DNA from: SpSt-333 sp964371615
Lineage (GTDB): Bacteria > Bacteroidota > Ignavibacteria > UBA10030 > UBA8401
Assembly (NCBI GenBank): GCA_964371615.1
Contig: CAYJMS010000004.1
Location: 62,001-126,000, forward strand
Length of the DNA stretch: 64,000 nucleotides
Direction: 5' to 3'
In this document: positions 34,159 to 43,173 of the stretch, one piece after another
Layout of the letters: each line of letters begins with the position of its first letter
Numbering within the stretch: the stretch's first letter is position 1
Position numbers and translations under genes: made by a program
The notes under the pieces: model-generated
The model's database searches: none
What the model was told of the DNA's origin: nothing
Seen by the model: only the letters and a program-made list of their open reading frames with translations

Positions 34159-34731
34159 TCACTTCGCCGCTTTTTCCTGCCTATGTTCTTCGATCGAATG
34201 GATGAACGCTTCGCCTGCCTGCACGCCGAGTCCCATGCCGAGACCGATCATCAGTCCGTCCATGAAATTGTCCTGAAAGACCGACGAGGGAATGCGTGTG
34301 ATTTCTCCCAGCAGCCCGACGACCTGCGTCAGCAAAACAAAGACTGTTCCATAGACGATGCCGACAACAAAAAATTTCCATTCGTACAATCCCGCAAGTT
34401 TCCGTTCGAATAGAAATGCAAGCCACACAACCGGAAGGTTCACCCCGAACGACCAGATGCCTGCATTCAACACCGGCATCGACGTCGTTGCCACCACAAA
34501 CTGTACCGCGCTCACGGAAACAGCGACCGTGATAGCGTTCGACAGCCCGTAGATATGATAAAACGAAAAGATGAAGGCGCCGCTCAGGCCGAACGCCACG
34601 AATGCAAAATAAATCCCGGAATAGTCGAACACTTCGCTCCCGTGCATCATAAGGCCGAATGTTATGCTCCCGACAAATCCCACCAGGGTGATGAGCGACA
34701 TTTTCCACAACGGACCGAAATATTTTTTCAT
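34159..34731 (-). CDS. Small polytopic membrane protein of unknown function
   Basis: 190 residues with about five to six membrane helices (for example LITLVGFVGSITFGLMM, FAFVAFGLSGAFIFSFYHI, FFVVGIVYGTVFVLLTQVV) and a charged C-terminus. No family motif is recognised. The start ATG 34731 has GGAGG upstream. Monocistronic. Confidence 0.75.
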   Translation of the reverse strand: MKKYFGPLWKMSLITLVGFVGSITFGLMMHGSEVFDYSGIYFAFVAFGLSGAFIFSFYHIYGLSNAITVAVSVSAVQFVVATTSMPVLNAGIWSFGVNLPVVWLAFLFERKLAGLYEWKFFVVGIVYGTVFVLLTQVVGLLGEITRIPSSVFQDNFMDGLMIGLGMGLGVQAGEAFIHSIEEHRQEKAAK

Positions 34732-34802
34732 GGCTGCCTCCTGAATTGAAATAATTTTTTATAAAAACATTCCATTAGCCTTAAAAACCTGTACAAACAA
34801 CG

Positions 34803-34839
34803 AAAGCCCCTGCCGGTTTTTGCCGACAGAGGCTTTTTT
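34803..34839. terminator. Hairpin with T-run upstream of acpS
   Basis: AAGCCCCTGCCGG and GCCGACAGAGGCTTTTTT form an imperfect stem followed by T6 on the plus strand. It is oddly placed between divergent genes, and may end an upstream transcript or attenuate. Confidence 0.45.
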
Positions 34840-35011
34840 CTCGTTCTTCATTTTCGTTTGCACGGAAGTCTCTGCCGAAAAGCAGGACAATCGTATTTAT
34901 AATAATGTCCAACTTATTGTTCTCAATGTCAATCCTCCGCCGGTGCCGCCGCCGCGTAATGAGATCATTGAATCCTGTTTCATTTCAATCGAAAAGGGAT
35001 TATGTTTATCC

Positions 35012-35386
35012 ATGATCATCGGCATCGGCATTGATACTGTAGAAATAGAACGGATCCGGAACACCATCGACCGATTCGGCGACCGCATACTGACCAAACT
35101 GTTCACGGATGAGGAAATTCGGAACAGCGCAACGGGACAGGATCCGGTCCGTCAATACGCCGTGCGATTCGCCGCGAAGGAAGCACTGAGCAAGGCGTTT
35201 GCCACCGGCAATACAGGGGATTTCGGTTGGAAAAAAGTCGAAGTGCTCTTCAGTCCCGCCGGCGTTCCCTCCTTTCGTCTTTCCTCTCTCACCGGATTGC
35301 TTCTGGAAGGTTCCACCGTTTATCTCTCCGCCTCCGCAACGGATAAAGAAGTCGTTGCGACGGTGGTTATAGCAGGAAAACATTAA
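35012..35386 (+). CDS. acpS: Holo-[acyl-carrier-protein] synthase
   Basis: About 124 residues from ATG 35012 (MIIGIGIDTVEIERI); the open frame upstream to 34820 has no homology. Asp in GIDTVEIERI and Glu in RFAAKEALSKAF are the magnesium ligands of the family. It transfers 4'-phosphopantetheine from CoA to carrier proteins; two are encoded nearby (37839 and 40643). The ribosome site is weak. Confidence 0.93.
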   Translation: MIIGIGIDTVEIERIRNTIDRFGDRILTKLFTDEEIRNSATGQDPVRQYAVRFAAKEALSKAFATGNTGDFGWKKVEVLFSPAGVPSFRLSSLTGLLLEGSTVYLSASATDKEVVATVVIAGKH

Positions 35387-35426
35387 TTCACCACGGAGAG
35401 CACGGAGAGCACGGAGAGTAAAAAAA

Positions 35427-35461
35427 CAGCGAACCGTTCGCTTAGAGCGAACGGTTCGCTG
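35427..35461. terminator. Terminator palindrome after acpS
   Basis: CAGCGAACCGTTCGCT-TAG-AGCGAACGGTTCGCTG, perfect 16-bp arms, preceded by A6. Member of the family at 22437, 26328 and 43056. Confidence 0.75.
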
Positions 35462-35490
35462 AAATGACATTCCACTTCTGAGATTAACAG

Positions 35491-35525
35491 TTGTCACCCC
35501 TCGTCTTCGCTCGGGGTGGCAATCA
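35491..35525. repeat. Dispersed repeat GTCACCCCTCGTCT...
   Basis: TGTCACCCCTCGTCTTCGCTCGGGGTGGCAAT forms a hairpin around CCCC/GGGG (shown here in parts: GTCACCCCTCGTCT and CGGGGTGGC). A relative with the same first 13 bases is at 62081-62123. Confidence 0.55.
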
Positions 35526-35553
35526 TTCCTTTTTGAAGTTCTTTCGAATACAA

Positions 35554-35577
35554 AAGGCTGCGCAGATGCGCAGCCTT
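35554..35577 (-). terminator. Terminator of nagB
   Basis: AAGGCTGCGCA-GA-TGCGCAGCCTT, 11-bp perfect arms, with T-run on the minus strand, 23 bases past the nagB stop. Confidence 0.85.
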
Positions 35578-35600
35578 CCGTTTATACTACGATAGTACTA

Positions 35601-36413
35601 TTATTTCAGAAGCGAATTGGGATCAAGATTTGGCGCTTCGATATCTTTGAAGTACCGGACCGTTCCCACTTTCAGTTCGTCGGTCGATTCGTCGTCGCAG
35701 ACGATAATACCGTGCGGATGCAGCTGCAAAGCGCTGACCGTCCACATGTGATTGACTCCCGCTTCCACCACATTGGCCAATGCCCGCGCCTTGCCGTGGC
35801 CGCTGATGATGATCAACACCTCTTTTGCATCGATCACTGTTGCCACACCGACGGTCAACGCAGTTTTCGGTACTTTGGCGATGTCGTTGTTAAAGAACCG
35901 TGAGTTGGCAATGATGGTGTCATGCGTGAGCGTTTTGATCCTTGTCCGGGAAGCGAGCGATGAACCCGGTTCATTGAATGCAATATGTCCGTCCGGGCCG
36001 ATGCCGCCGAGGAACAAATGAATTCCCCCGATTTTTTTGATCTTCTCTTCGTACTGGTCGCACTCCTTCTGCAGATCCTTGGCGTTGCCGTTGAGGATGT
36101 TCACATTTTCTTTGAGCACATCGACATGATTAAAGAAATTATTCCACATGAACGAATAGTAACTTTCCGGATGGTCTTTCGGCAGATTGATGTATTCGTC
36201 CATATTGAACGTTACAACGTGCTTGAAGGAGACTTTTCCCGCCTGGTGCATTGAGACCAATTCGCGATAGGTTCCCAGGGGGGACGATCCGGTCGGGAGT
36301 CCGAGCACAAACGGTTTATCCGCTGTCGGTTTGAATTCGTTGATCTTTTTTACAACATAGGACGCAGTCCATTTGCTGACCAGTGCGTAACTGGATTGAA
36401 TAATGACACGCAT
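35601..36413 (-). CDS. nagB: Glucosamine-6-phosphate deaminase
   Basis: A 270-residue enzyme converting glucosamine-6-phosphate to fructose-6-phosphate and ammonia. Motifs: LGLPTGSSPLGTYREL (phosphate loop), TFNMDEY (catalytic Asp), FLGGIGPDGHIAFNEPG (Asp/His pair). The length is as expected. The next gene upstream on the same strand ends 27 bp away. Confidence 0.97.
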   Translation of the reverse strand: MRVIIQSSYALVSKWTASYVVKKINEFKPTADKPFVLGLPTGSSPLGTYRELVSMHQAGKVSFKHVVTFNMDEYINLPKDHPESYYSFMWNNFFNHVDVLKENVNILNGNAKDLQKECDQYEEKIKKIGGIHLFLGGIGPDGHIAFNEPGSSLASRTRIKTLTHDTIIANSRFFNNDIAKVPKTALTVGVATVIDAKEVLIIISGHGKARALANVVEAGVNHMWTVSALQLHPHGIIVCDDESTDELKVGTVRYFKDIEAPNLDPNSLLK

Positions 36414-36440
36414 AGGTATTCCTTTCGAAATGAATCGTTG

Positions 36441-37823
36441 TTAATGTTTTTGGTATTGTGCGTAATACTCCGGCAATGTCACTTTCACCTGTTCTTCCAG
36501 TTCTTCGTCGGTGATGGATGACATGCGGCCTTCTTTTTCGTACTGGTCCATGACCCAGCGCTGTATCTTTGCGACTTTCATCACGCTTAATCGTTCTTCA
36601 CCCTTCAATCCGAGAAAATCATTTACCCAGAGCGCGACGCCGTCCGTTCCGGATTTATCCGTGATCGAGACCCGCGGCGGCCTGTTCAACAATGTTGTGG
36701 TATCGAAGATGTTATAGATCTGCTCGAATTTTCTGAGGCCGCCGGCGTGGATGCCTGCGCGCGTGGTATTGAAATCCCTGCCGACAAAAGGATAATTGGA
36801 CGCGAGGTGCGTTCCGACTTCCGTTTCATAATACCGTGTTAATTCGGTGATCATGGGAAGATCGATGCCGGAGAGATCCCCTTTCAATGCGATGTATTCT
36901 ATAATTGCCCCTTCGAGCGGAGGATTACCGCAGCGTTCGCCGAGTCCGAAGAGCGTGCCGTTCAGCGCATTGAGGCCGTAGATCCATGCGCTCGCGCCGT
37001 TGATATGCACTTTATGGAAATCGTTATGACCGTGCCATTCCAGCCTATCGGGAGTGATGCCGCATTCATGACGCAGGCGCCAGATCAGTTTCGGAATCGA
37101 CCGCGGTTCGGCGACGTTGGGATAGGAAAGTCCGAATCCCATGGTATCGCAGAGACGGATTTTCACTTTCATGTTTTCCGGTTGATTTTCCGTGAGACGT
37201 TCCAGCCGCTGCACGAACGGAAAGACAAATCCGGGCAGATCGGCCCGGGTGATATCCTCGAGATGGCAGCGGGGACGAACGCCGGCTTCCAATGCCGCTT
37301 CCACTACTTCCACATACTGATCCATCGCCTGTTTCCGCGTCTGATTCTGTTTGTGAAAAATATGATAATCGGACGACGAGGTGAGCATGCCGGTCTCTTT
37401 CAATCCCATTTCTTTTACCAGACGGAAATCCCCTTTATTTGCACGAATCCACCCGGTTATCTCCGGGAATTTCACATTCAGGTTCCGGCAGGCGTCGATG
37501 GTATCCCTGTCGTTCTTAGTATAGAGAAAGAATTCGGATTGCCGGATGACTCCGTTCGGCCCGCCGAGTTTGGAAAGCATTTCGAATATCCGGACCATCT
37601 GTTCTTTTTTGTACGGCGGCCGCGCCTGCTGCCCGTCCCTGAACGTCGTATCGGTAATATGGATATCCCTCGTCTTTACTTCGTTGGGATCGAACTCCAC
37701 GATTTTTCCGTCGATGGTCTCCTGGATCTTCCCTTCGAATTTGATCAGCGGCGGAAGAGAGTACGGAAAGATCTTCTCCACCAGATTCGGCTGCTGTACA
37801 TCCTGAAGTTCATATTTTTTCAT
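36441..37823 (-). CDS. DRE-TIM metallolyase, Re-citrate/homocitrate/isopropylmalate synthase-like
   Basis: A 460-residue acyl-CoA Claisen-condensing enzyme. ITDTTFRDGQQARPPY is the DRE-TIM signature with catalytic Arg and metal Asp; HGHNDFH supplies metal His residues and LGERCGNPP the Gly-rich active loop. It differs from LeuA in GGPNGVIRQSEFFLYT and TGWIRANK, features I associate with the Re-citrate synthase/'2-isopropylmalate synthase-like' branch. The acceptor (oxaloacetate, 2-oxoglutarate or 2-oxoisovalerate) cannot be decided from sequence alone. It is followed closely upstream by a carrier-protein gene (15 bp), suggesting an operon. Confidence 0.8.
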   Translation of the reverse strand: MKKYELQDVQQPNLVEKIFPYSLPPLIKFEGKIQETIDGKIVEFDPNEVKTRDIHITDTTFRDGQQARPPYKKEQMVRIFEMLSKLGGPNGVIRQSEFFLYTKNDRDTIDACRNLNVKFPEITGWIRANKGDFRLVKEMGLKETGMLTSSSDYHIFHKQNQTRKQAMDQYVEVVEAALEAGVRPRCHLEDITRADLPGFVFPFVQRLERLTENQPENMKVKIRLCDTMGFGLSYPNVAEPRSIPKLIWRLRHECGITPDRLEWHGHNDFHKVHINGASAWIYGLNALNGTLFGLGERCGNPPLEGAIIEYIALKGDLSGIDLPMITELTRYYETEVGTHLASNYPFVGRDFNTTRAGIHAGGLRKFEQIYNIFDTTTLLNRPPRVSITDKSGTDGVALWVNDFLGLKGEERLSVMKVAKIQRWVMDQYEKEGRMSSITDEELEEQVKVTLPEYYAQYQKH

Positions 37824-37838
37824 GTCCGGAATCCTTTT

Positions 37839-38087
37839 TTATTTTTTATTGATGATGGAATCAAAGAAATCAATGGCACCGCCGACCGATTGAACCTTCA
37901 GCGCTTCTTCTTCGACCACGGAAAGACCGAATTCCTCTTCAAACGCCGCGACCAATTCGATCGATTTCAGCGAATCCGCTCCGAGTTCCATTGCAAATTG
38001 ATCGGATTCCTTGACCTCTTCCGGTGTGAGTCGTAATTCCTTCGCTGTAATGCGGATCACCCGTTCGGCAATTTCTTGTCGTGTCAT
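37839..38087 (-). CDS. Acyl carrier protein
   Basis: An 82-residue carrier protein from ATG 38087 (AAGGAGCAGTACA before it). The phosphopantetheine Ser39 lies in LGADSLKSIEL. The acidic helix II/III pattern (AFEEEF) is standard. It sits between the DRE-TIM enzyme and a DUF4954 protein rather than in a fatty-acid operon, and a second carrier protein is encoded divergently at 40643, so both may serve a dedicated pathway. Confidence 0.93.
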   Translation of the reverse strand: MTRQEIAERVIRITAKELRLTPEEVKESDQFAMELGADSLKSIELVAAFEEEFGLSVVEEEALKVQSVGGAIDFFDSIINKK

Positions 38088-38106
38088 TGTACTGCTCCTT
38101 GATAGA

Positions 38107-40086
38107 TTAGTGAATAAGTTTCTTGAACTGCTCCGTTCGTTCCGGTATTGCGAGCGCTTCTTTTGCCAATTTTTGAACGACGCCGTTGGTTTCGGCGGTG
38201 CCGCGTACCGCGGTGAAATCACTCTCCCGCTCCTCCGGCGTTCCGGCGATGCCGAATCCGATTTTGGCAAACGCTCCGAATTCCCGTTTGGAGTCCTCCA
38301 GGATCATTGCATGGAGCGACGTCGCCGCTTTTTGCCATTCATCGATTGCCGCGGCCGCCTGTTCTTTTGTGATCGATGCCAGGTCGATGCCGTATTCCTT
38401 CTTGTACGCTTCATAGATGTACTGCCATTCGTCCGCCGGATATGCATCGTAGATGTGCTGCATTCCGTTCACCACGCCGTCCACCGTTGCAATCGCACCG
38501 GAGGAGATCTGCTGCTGCAGCGTCACCAGTCGCTCACGGGGAGCGAGCAATCCGCTGAGGTCGGTCCATTCATCCGCCTTCTTCAGCGTCGCCGCCGGTT
38601 TCAACGTTGCGACGGCTTTTGACCAATCGCCGGACGATTTCATCGCATCTTCGATCCGCCGGCAAACCTTGTCGCTTAAATACCGCGTGACCGCCATGCC
38701 GTAATATTTTGCGCTTTTCTTCAACATCAAACGATTGATCTGAACGCCGCCGTACATCACAAATGCTTTTTCCTTCGGCGTGGACTCGCTCAATGCCAAC
38801 AATTCGTCCCGACCCCGGCGCATTTTTTCAACGGTATAGGGAGTGAAGACGTCAAAAACGATCAGATCCCGCTTGACGGGAGCTTTCCGGTTATCGCGCT
38901 TCGGCCATTTCTCTCCGTCGCGCACCGTTCCGACGGAAAAGAGATTCATGCCGGGGATGCATTTTGATGTCCCTTCCTCTTCATGAATATATGAAAACGG
39001 GAGATTGGGTGTATTGATGTTCGTATAGTGCTTGCCGATGACAACACTGAACGCGCCGACATGGCTTTCCAACAGGACGTATGAAAACGAACCGGTCTTG
39101 CATCCGCGTTCAAAGATTCCCTGATGCACCGGGCCGAGTTTATACATGTGATTGCTTTGATTGGAACCACTCCCCGCGTTGTAGAATGAGAAGAGTCCCG
39201 CTATCAAGAGAGTGGATTTATGATGCGTGACGGTATAGGGACCCGCAAAGAGCGAGACTGCTTCGCCGTGGAATCCTTCACAGTTGGCAAAGAAAAGAGA
39301 GTTTTCCGCCGAATACTGTTTCCCCATTTTCACCGCCTGGCCGACATAGACTTTTTCCAGTATGGCGCCGCTGTCGATCTTTGCCCCTTCGGCAACAATA
39401 AACGACCGTGCCTGTACCGCTTCGCCGATCTCGGTCGGATGTTCTTTACAGCTGAGGACCGTTCCGTTTTCCAGGAACTGCGCACCGTGGAGGTACGCAT
39501 GCGGCCCGACGGTCACGCTTTTAATCGCTCCGCAATGGACGATGCGGGCGTGGGTGCCGACGGAGGCGCGGGAAGACGATTCCGATATTTTCTTCTTCAC
39601 GAGTGCGGAAAGTTTTTCCGAGAATGCTGCATCCTGCTTCATCATTGCCTGGAGATACGCAGTCTGTGCGTTCATATCGTTATAGAGCACAACGGACCTG
39701 CCGCCGCCTTCATTCACAACATCCAGTTCCACGCCGTTCCCGCAGACGGCATCCGACTCCGCGGAGATGGATGCAACGTCCTCGATACAGGCATACTCCT
39801 CGATGACATAATTGGAAATAGTTGCGCCGATGTTGGCAATACGGACATTGTCGCCGATGGTGCAGTGCGCAATGGCGGCGTTATAAATTCCGCAATCACG
39901 TTCAACGCCGTCCAGCGTAATTGAACCGCGATTGCCGCCGACCTGAACGGTGCCGATAAAAGTGACATTACGGAAGCGCGATATGTCGGCGTCCGGTGAG
40001 AATTGTACCGTGCCCCAGTGGTGCGATGTACATCCTTGTGCTATGAGTGCGGCGATCTGAGACTGATCGAGAGGAGACGATTTCAT
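38107..40086 (-). CDS. DUF4954 family left-handed beta-helix protein
   Basis: A 659-residue protein with an extended run of hexapeptide-like turns (FIGTVQVGG, AHCTIGDNVRIANIGATI, ARIVHCGAIKSVTVGPHAYL, SFIVAEGAKIDSGAI), as in acyl- and nucleotidyltransferase beta-helices, and a helical C-terminus (about 470-659). The conserved Asn/His-rich centre (NAGSGSNQSNHMYKLGP, HKSTLLIAGLFSFYN) is typical of DUF4954/DUF6819 proteins of the FCB group. The function is not established. Located with two carrier proteins, it may be an acyltransferase. 20 bp upstream of the carrier-protein gene. Confidence 0.85.
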   Translation of the reverse strand: MKSSPLDQSQIAALIAQGCTSHHWGTVQFSPDADISRFRNVTFIGTVQVGGNRGSITLDGVERDCGIYNAAIAHCTIGDNVRIANIGATISNYVIEEYACIEDVASISAESDAVCGNGVELDVVNEGGGRSVVLYNDMNAQTAYLQAMMKQDAAFSEKLSALVKKKISESSSRASVGTHARIVHCGAIKSVTVGPHAYLHGAQFLENGTVLSCKEHPTEIGEAVQARSFIVAEGAKIDSGAILEKVYVGQAVKMGKQYSAENSLFFANCEGFHGEAVSLFAGPYTVTHHKSTLLIAGLFSFYNAGSGSNQSNHMYKLGPVHQGIFERGCKTGSFSYVLLESHVGAFSVVIGKHYTNINTPNLPFSYIHEEEGTSKCIPGMNLFSVGTVRDGEKWPKRDNRKAPVKRDLIVFDVFTPYTVEKMRRGRDELLALSESTPKEKAFVMYGGVQINRLMLKKSAKYYGMAVTRYLSDKVCRRIEDAMKSSGDWSKAVATLKPAATLKKADEWTDLSGLLAPRERLVTLQQQISSGAIATVDGVVNGMQHIYDAYPADEWQYIYEAYKKEYGIDLASITKEQAAAAIDEWQKAATSLHAMILEDSKREFGAFAKIGFGIAGTPEERESDFTAVRGTAETNGVVQKLAKEALAIPERTEQFKKLIH

Positions 40087-40642
40087 AAGACCTTGCTTTT
40101 TTTGGAGATTTTAAAAAAAGAAGAACTTCTTTGTGATGTGGTGTACTCGTATAAGTTCATACTATCTGGCATAAATGTCAACAGTTTCTTGTTGATTTCA
40201 ATTTGAAAATAAGCGTCGGAAAAATAAAAAATTTGCCGGATGCTATTTCCCCCGTGGCTGGTGAAACGTGTCTCCACCATTGAGTAGGATTCTCGAAACT
40301 GCAGTAATAAAAAATCGCCATTGCCCCGAAGAGACGAAGCAATCTTTCGTATTTTAAGAAAAAAACGAGATCGGCACGTAATGAATATTTCTGAATTTTT
40401 TTTGTACCACATTTATTTACTACAAGTTTGTCCGATTTTGCATCGAGTATTCTCTTGCCATTCACTCCATTCCATCGTACCTTTTTGCAGTGATCCTGAA
40501 CATGGTCCGGGCATCCACAGTCGCCTCCCCATCGCTCAACGACCGTGCATCACAGCACTGCAAAGGAGTATCACACTACCGGTAGCATATCCTCATCGAC
40601 AGCACACTATTTCCACCAACTATATTTCCACGGAGAATTGTC
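40087..40642. other. Divergent intergenic region, 556 bp
   Basis: Lies between the minus-strand DUF4954 gene and the plus-strand carrier-protein gene and should hold both promoters. Small minus-strand frames exist here but have no convincing start, ribosome site or family character. I see no clear operator. Confidence 0.5.
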
Positions 40643-40885
40643 ATGGATAAAACCGAAATTAAAACCAGAGTCGAAAAAGTCACCGCATCGGTCCTCAAGA
40701 TCGATCCGAAAGAGATCACCCCCACCGCCAATTTTGCCTTCGATCTCGGCGCCGATTCCATGCAATCGGTCGAGTTGATCGCCGCGTTCGAAGAAGAGTT
40801 CAATATCGAAATGGATGAATCAAAAGCCCGAGAAGTACAGACCGTGATCGATGCGGTCGATTTCATTGCCGGTTATCTGAAATGA
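40643..40885 (+). CDS. Acyl carrier protein (second)
   Basis: 80 residues, phosphopantetheine Ser39 in LGADSMQSVEL, ending with a VDFIAGYL helix. GGAGAATTGTC precedes ATG. It is followed 28 bp later by an NDP-forming acyl-CoA ligase, an uncommon partner. Sequence similarity to the carrier protein at 37839 is clear but far from identity, pointing to different partners. Confidence 0.93.
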   Translation: MDKTEIKTRVEKVTASVLKIDPKEITPTANFAFDLGADSMQSVELIAAFEEEFNIEMDESKAREVQTVIDAVDFIAGYLK

Positions 40886-40913
40886 TCATTCACAACGTCA
40901 CCGAGGCATTCCT

Positions 40914-43046
40914 ATGTCATCCATTCCCGTTTCACAAGGCAAAAACCTGGATACGATTTTCTATCCGTCATCCATTGCGGTGCTCGGAGCCACAAAAATT
41001 GCCGGCACCGTCCCGCACGATATCTTTGCCAATATCCTGAAGGACGATTTTAAGGGGACCATCTTTCCCGTCAGTCCGAAAGAAAAATTTATTCACGGCG
41101 TTAAAGCGTACAAGTATGTGCTCGACATTCCCGATCCGGTCGATCTTGCGGTCATCGTATTTGCGGGGAATGTTTGCCATCTTGCGATGGAACAATGCGG
41201 ACAAAAGGGAGTCAAGTCCGCGATCATCATCTCCGCCGGATTTCGTGAAGTCGGTGAGGCCGGATTGAAACGCGAAGAACAAATCAAAGAAATCGCCGCG
41301 AAATATAATATCTCGTTCATCGGCCCGAACTGCCTGGGAGTCATCAATACCGATCCGATGGTTCATCTGAATGCGTCGTTCGCACGGCAAATGCCGCAGG
41401 TAGGAAATATCGGATTCCTGTCGCAGAGCGGCGCGCTGTGCACAGCGGTGCTGGATTATGCGCAGGCAAAGCATATCGGTTTCTCGAAATTTGTCAGCTT
41501 CGGAAACAAAGCGGATATCAGCGAGATCGATCTGATGATGTACCTGAAGAACGATCCGAAAACGAAAGTGATCCTGGTGTATCTGGAGGAATTCACCGAC
41601 GGTATAGGATTTATGAAAGCTGCGAAAGAGATCATTCTGGAGACCGGTAAACCGATCCTTGTGATCAAATCCGGCAGGACGCGGGAAGGTGCCGCCGCAG
41701 CCGCATCACATACCGGCTCCCTTGCCGGCAGCGACGAGATTTGCGATGCAGCATTGCGGCAGGTCGGAGTGATCCGTTGCTCTACCATCGAAGAGATGTT
41801 TAACAATGCGATCGCACTTGCCTATCAACCGTTGCCGAAAAATAACCGCGTCGCCATTATTACAAACGCCGGCGGTCCCGGCGTACTGGCGACCGATGCC
41901 GCCATCGGTGAAAAACTCGTCCTCGCAAAATTCTCTGATGCAACGACCGATTTGTTCAGAAAAAATCTGCCGGCAACAGCGAACATCAAGAATCCCGTCG
42001 ACGTCATCGGCGATGCGCGTGCAGACCGGTACACCACCGCCCTCTCCGGCGCACTAAAGGATGACAACGTGGACGGCGCGCTGGTGATTCTGACGCCGCA
42101 GTCGATGACCGATATCGACAGTATTGCGGATGAAGTAAGCAGGATCGCGAACGAATTCGACAAACCGACGTATGCATCCTTTATGGGTGAAACGGACGTT
42201 GCGTCCGGAATTTCCATCCTGCAGAAACGAAGTATTCCCCATTATATCCTGCCGGAGTCGATGTGCCGGGCTTTTTCGCGATCACTGCAATTTAAAAAGA
42301 TGAGCGAAATGACGTACAATGAACCGGTTGCGTTCACCGATACGTCCAAAGAGAAAGCCATGGCGGTTATCAAAAACGCGCTGAAATTCGACAGGAAATA
42401 CCTTCCGGAGGAGGAATCTCTGGAAGTGCTGAAGGCATACGGACTGCCGATACTTCCGGGCGGTCTTGCCACCACAAAAGACGAAGCGGTACGCCTGGCG
42501 GAAGAGATCAATTTCCCTGTCGTCATGAAAGTCGTTTCGGACGATGTGATTCACAAGTTCGATGTCAAGGGAGTGGTGCTGAATATCCAGACTTCGGAAC
42601 AGGCTGCAGCGGCATATTATTCCATCCACGAACATGTCATGAATGCGTTTCCTCATGCGGTGATCAAGGGGATTTATGTGCAAAAAATGATCACGGACGG
42701 CGAAGAGGTAATTCTCGGCGTGAAAAAAGATATATCGTTCGGCCACGTGATCATGTTCGGCCTGGGCGGATTGTTCGTTGAAGTCTTCCGGGACGTCAGT
42801 TTCCGTATTGCACCGGTCGGACCGATCTCCGCCAATTATATGATCCGCGACGTGAAGGCATTCCAGATCCTTTCCGGTGTGCGCGGCAGGCCTCCGCGCG
42901 ATATTGAAAGCATCGAAAAATGCATCCAGCGTTTGTCGGCTCTTGCCACCGATTGCCCGCAGATTCGGGAATTGGATGTGAATCCGTTGATCGTGATGGA
43001 TGAGGGTCGGGGATGTTACGTTGCCGATGCGAGAATATTGCTATAG
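40914..43046 (+). CDS. Acyl-CoA synthetase (NDP-forming), fused alpha-beta
   Basis: A 710-residue enzyme of the acetate/acyl-CoA ligase (ADP-forming) family. An N-terminal CoA-binding domain (SIAVLGATKIAGTVPHDIF), succinyl-CoA ligase-like domain with the phospho-His in SHTGSLAG (about residue 264), and a C-terminal ATP-grasp domain (FPVVMKVVSDDVIHKFDVKG; GVKKDISFGHVIMFGLGG; LDVNPLIV) are all present. It interconverts acyl-CoA plus ADP and acid plus ATP. The carrier-protein gene directly upstream suggests an acyl group passed between CoA and carrier. Terminator at 43056. Confidence 0.92.
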   Translation: MSSIPVSQGKNLDTIFYPSSIAVLGATKIAGTVPHDIFANILKDDFKGTIFPVSPKEKFIHGVKAYKYVLDIPDPVDLAVIVFAGNVCHLAMEQCGQKGVKSAIIISAGFREVGEAGLKREEQIKEIAAKYNISFIGPNCLGVINTDPMVHLNASFARQMPQVGNIGFLSQSGALCTAVLDYAQAKHIGFSKFVSFGNKADISEIDLMMYLKNDPKTKVILVYLEEFTDGIGFMKAAKEIILETGKPILVIKSGRTREGAAAAASHTGSLAGSDEICDAALRQVGVIRCSTIEEMFNNAIALAYQPLPKNNRVAIITNAGGPGVLATDAAIGEKLVLAKFSDATTDLFRKNLPATANIKNPVDVIGDARADRYTTALSGALKDDNVDGALVILTPQSMTDIDSIADEVSRIANEFDKPTYASFMGETDVASGISILQKRSIPHYILPESMCRAFSRSLQFKKMSEMTYNEPVAFTDTSKEKAMAVIKNALKFDRKYLPEEESLEVLKAYGLPILPGGLATTKDEAVRLAEEINFPVVMKVVSDDVIHKFDVKGVVLNIQTSEQAAAAYYSIHEHVMNAFPHAVIKGIYVQKMITDGEEVILGVKKDISFGHVIMFGLGGLFVEVFRDVSFRIAPVGPISANYMIRDVKAFQILSGVRGRPPRDIESIEKCIQRLSALATDCPQIRELDVNPLIVMDEGRGCYVADARILL

Positions 43047-43055
43047 TTCGTTTAC

Positions 43056-43088
43056 AGCGTTCCGTTCGCTCCAAGCGAACGGAACGCT
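43056..43088. terminator. Terminator of the carrier protein/ligase operon
   Basis: AGCGTTCCGTTCGCT-CCA-AGCGAACGGAACGCT, 15-bp perfect arms, ten bases past the stop. Nearly the same stem as 22437-22475. Confidence 0.75.
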
Positions 43089-43140
43089 ATGACAATGTAT
43101 CCCCGTTATCTGATAGAATACTATATTAAATCTACTAAAA

Positions 43141-43171
43141 GATCCCCGTTATCTTAAAGATAACGGGGATC
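43141..43171 (-). terminator. Terminator of comF
   Basis: GATCCCCGTTATCT-TAA-AGATAACGGGGATC right after the comF stop. A partial copy ATCCCCGTTATCTGATAG lies at about 43099, perhaps a duplicated arm. Confidence 0.75.
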
Positions 43172-43173
43172 AT

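Noticed and set aside
34820..35011. N-terminal extension of acpS by 64 residues
   Set aside because: No homology to the family, begins within a terminator-like hairpin, and family length fits the ATG at 35012.
39220..39924. A 234-codon plus-strand frame
   Set aside because: Antisense shadow of the DUF4954 gene.
40083..40465. Two overlapping minus-strand frames of about 100 codons upstream of DUF4954
   Set aside because: No ribosome site, no signal or domain character, and they overlap each other in different frames; more likely promoter DNA.
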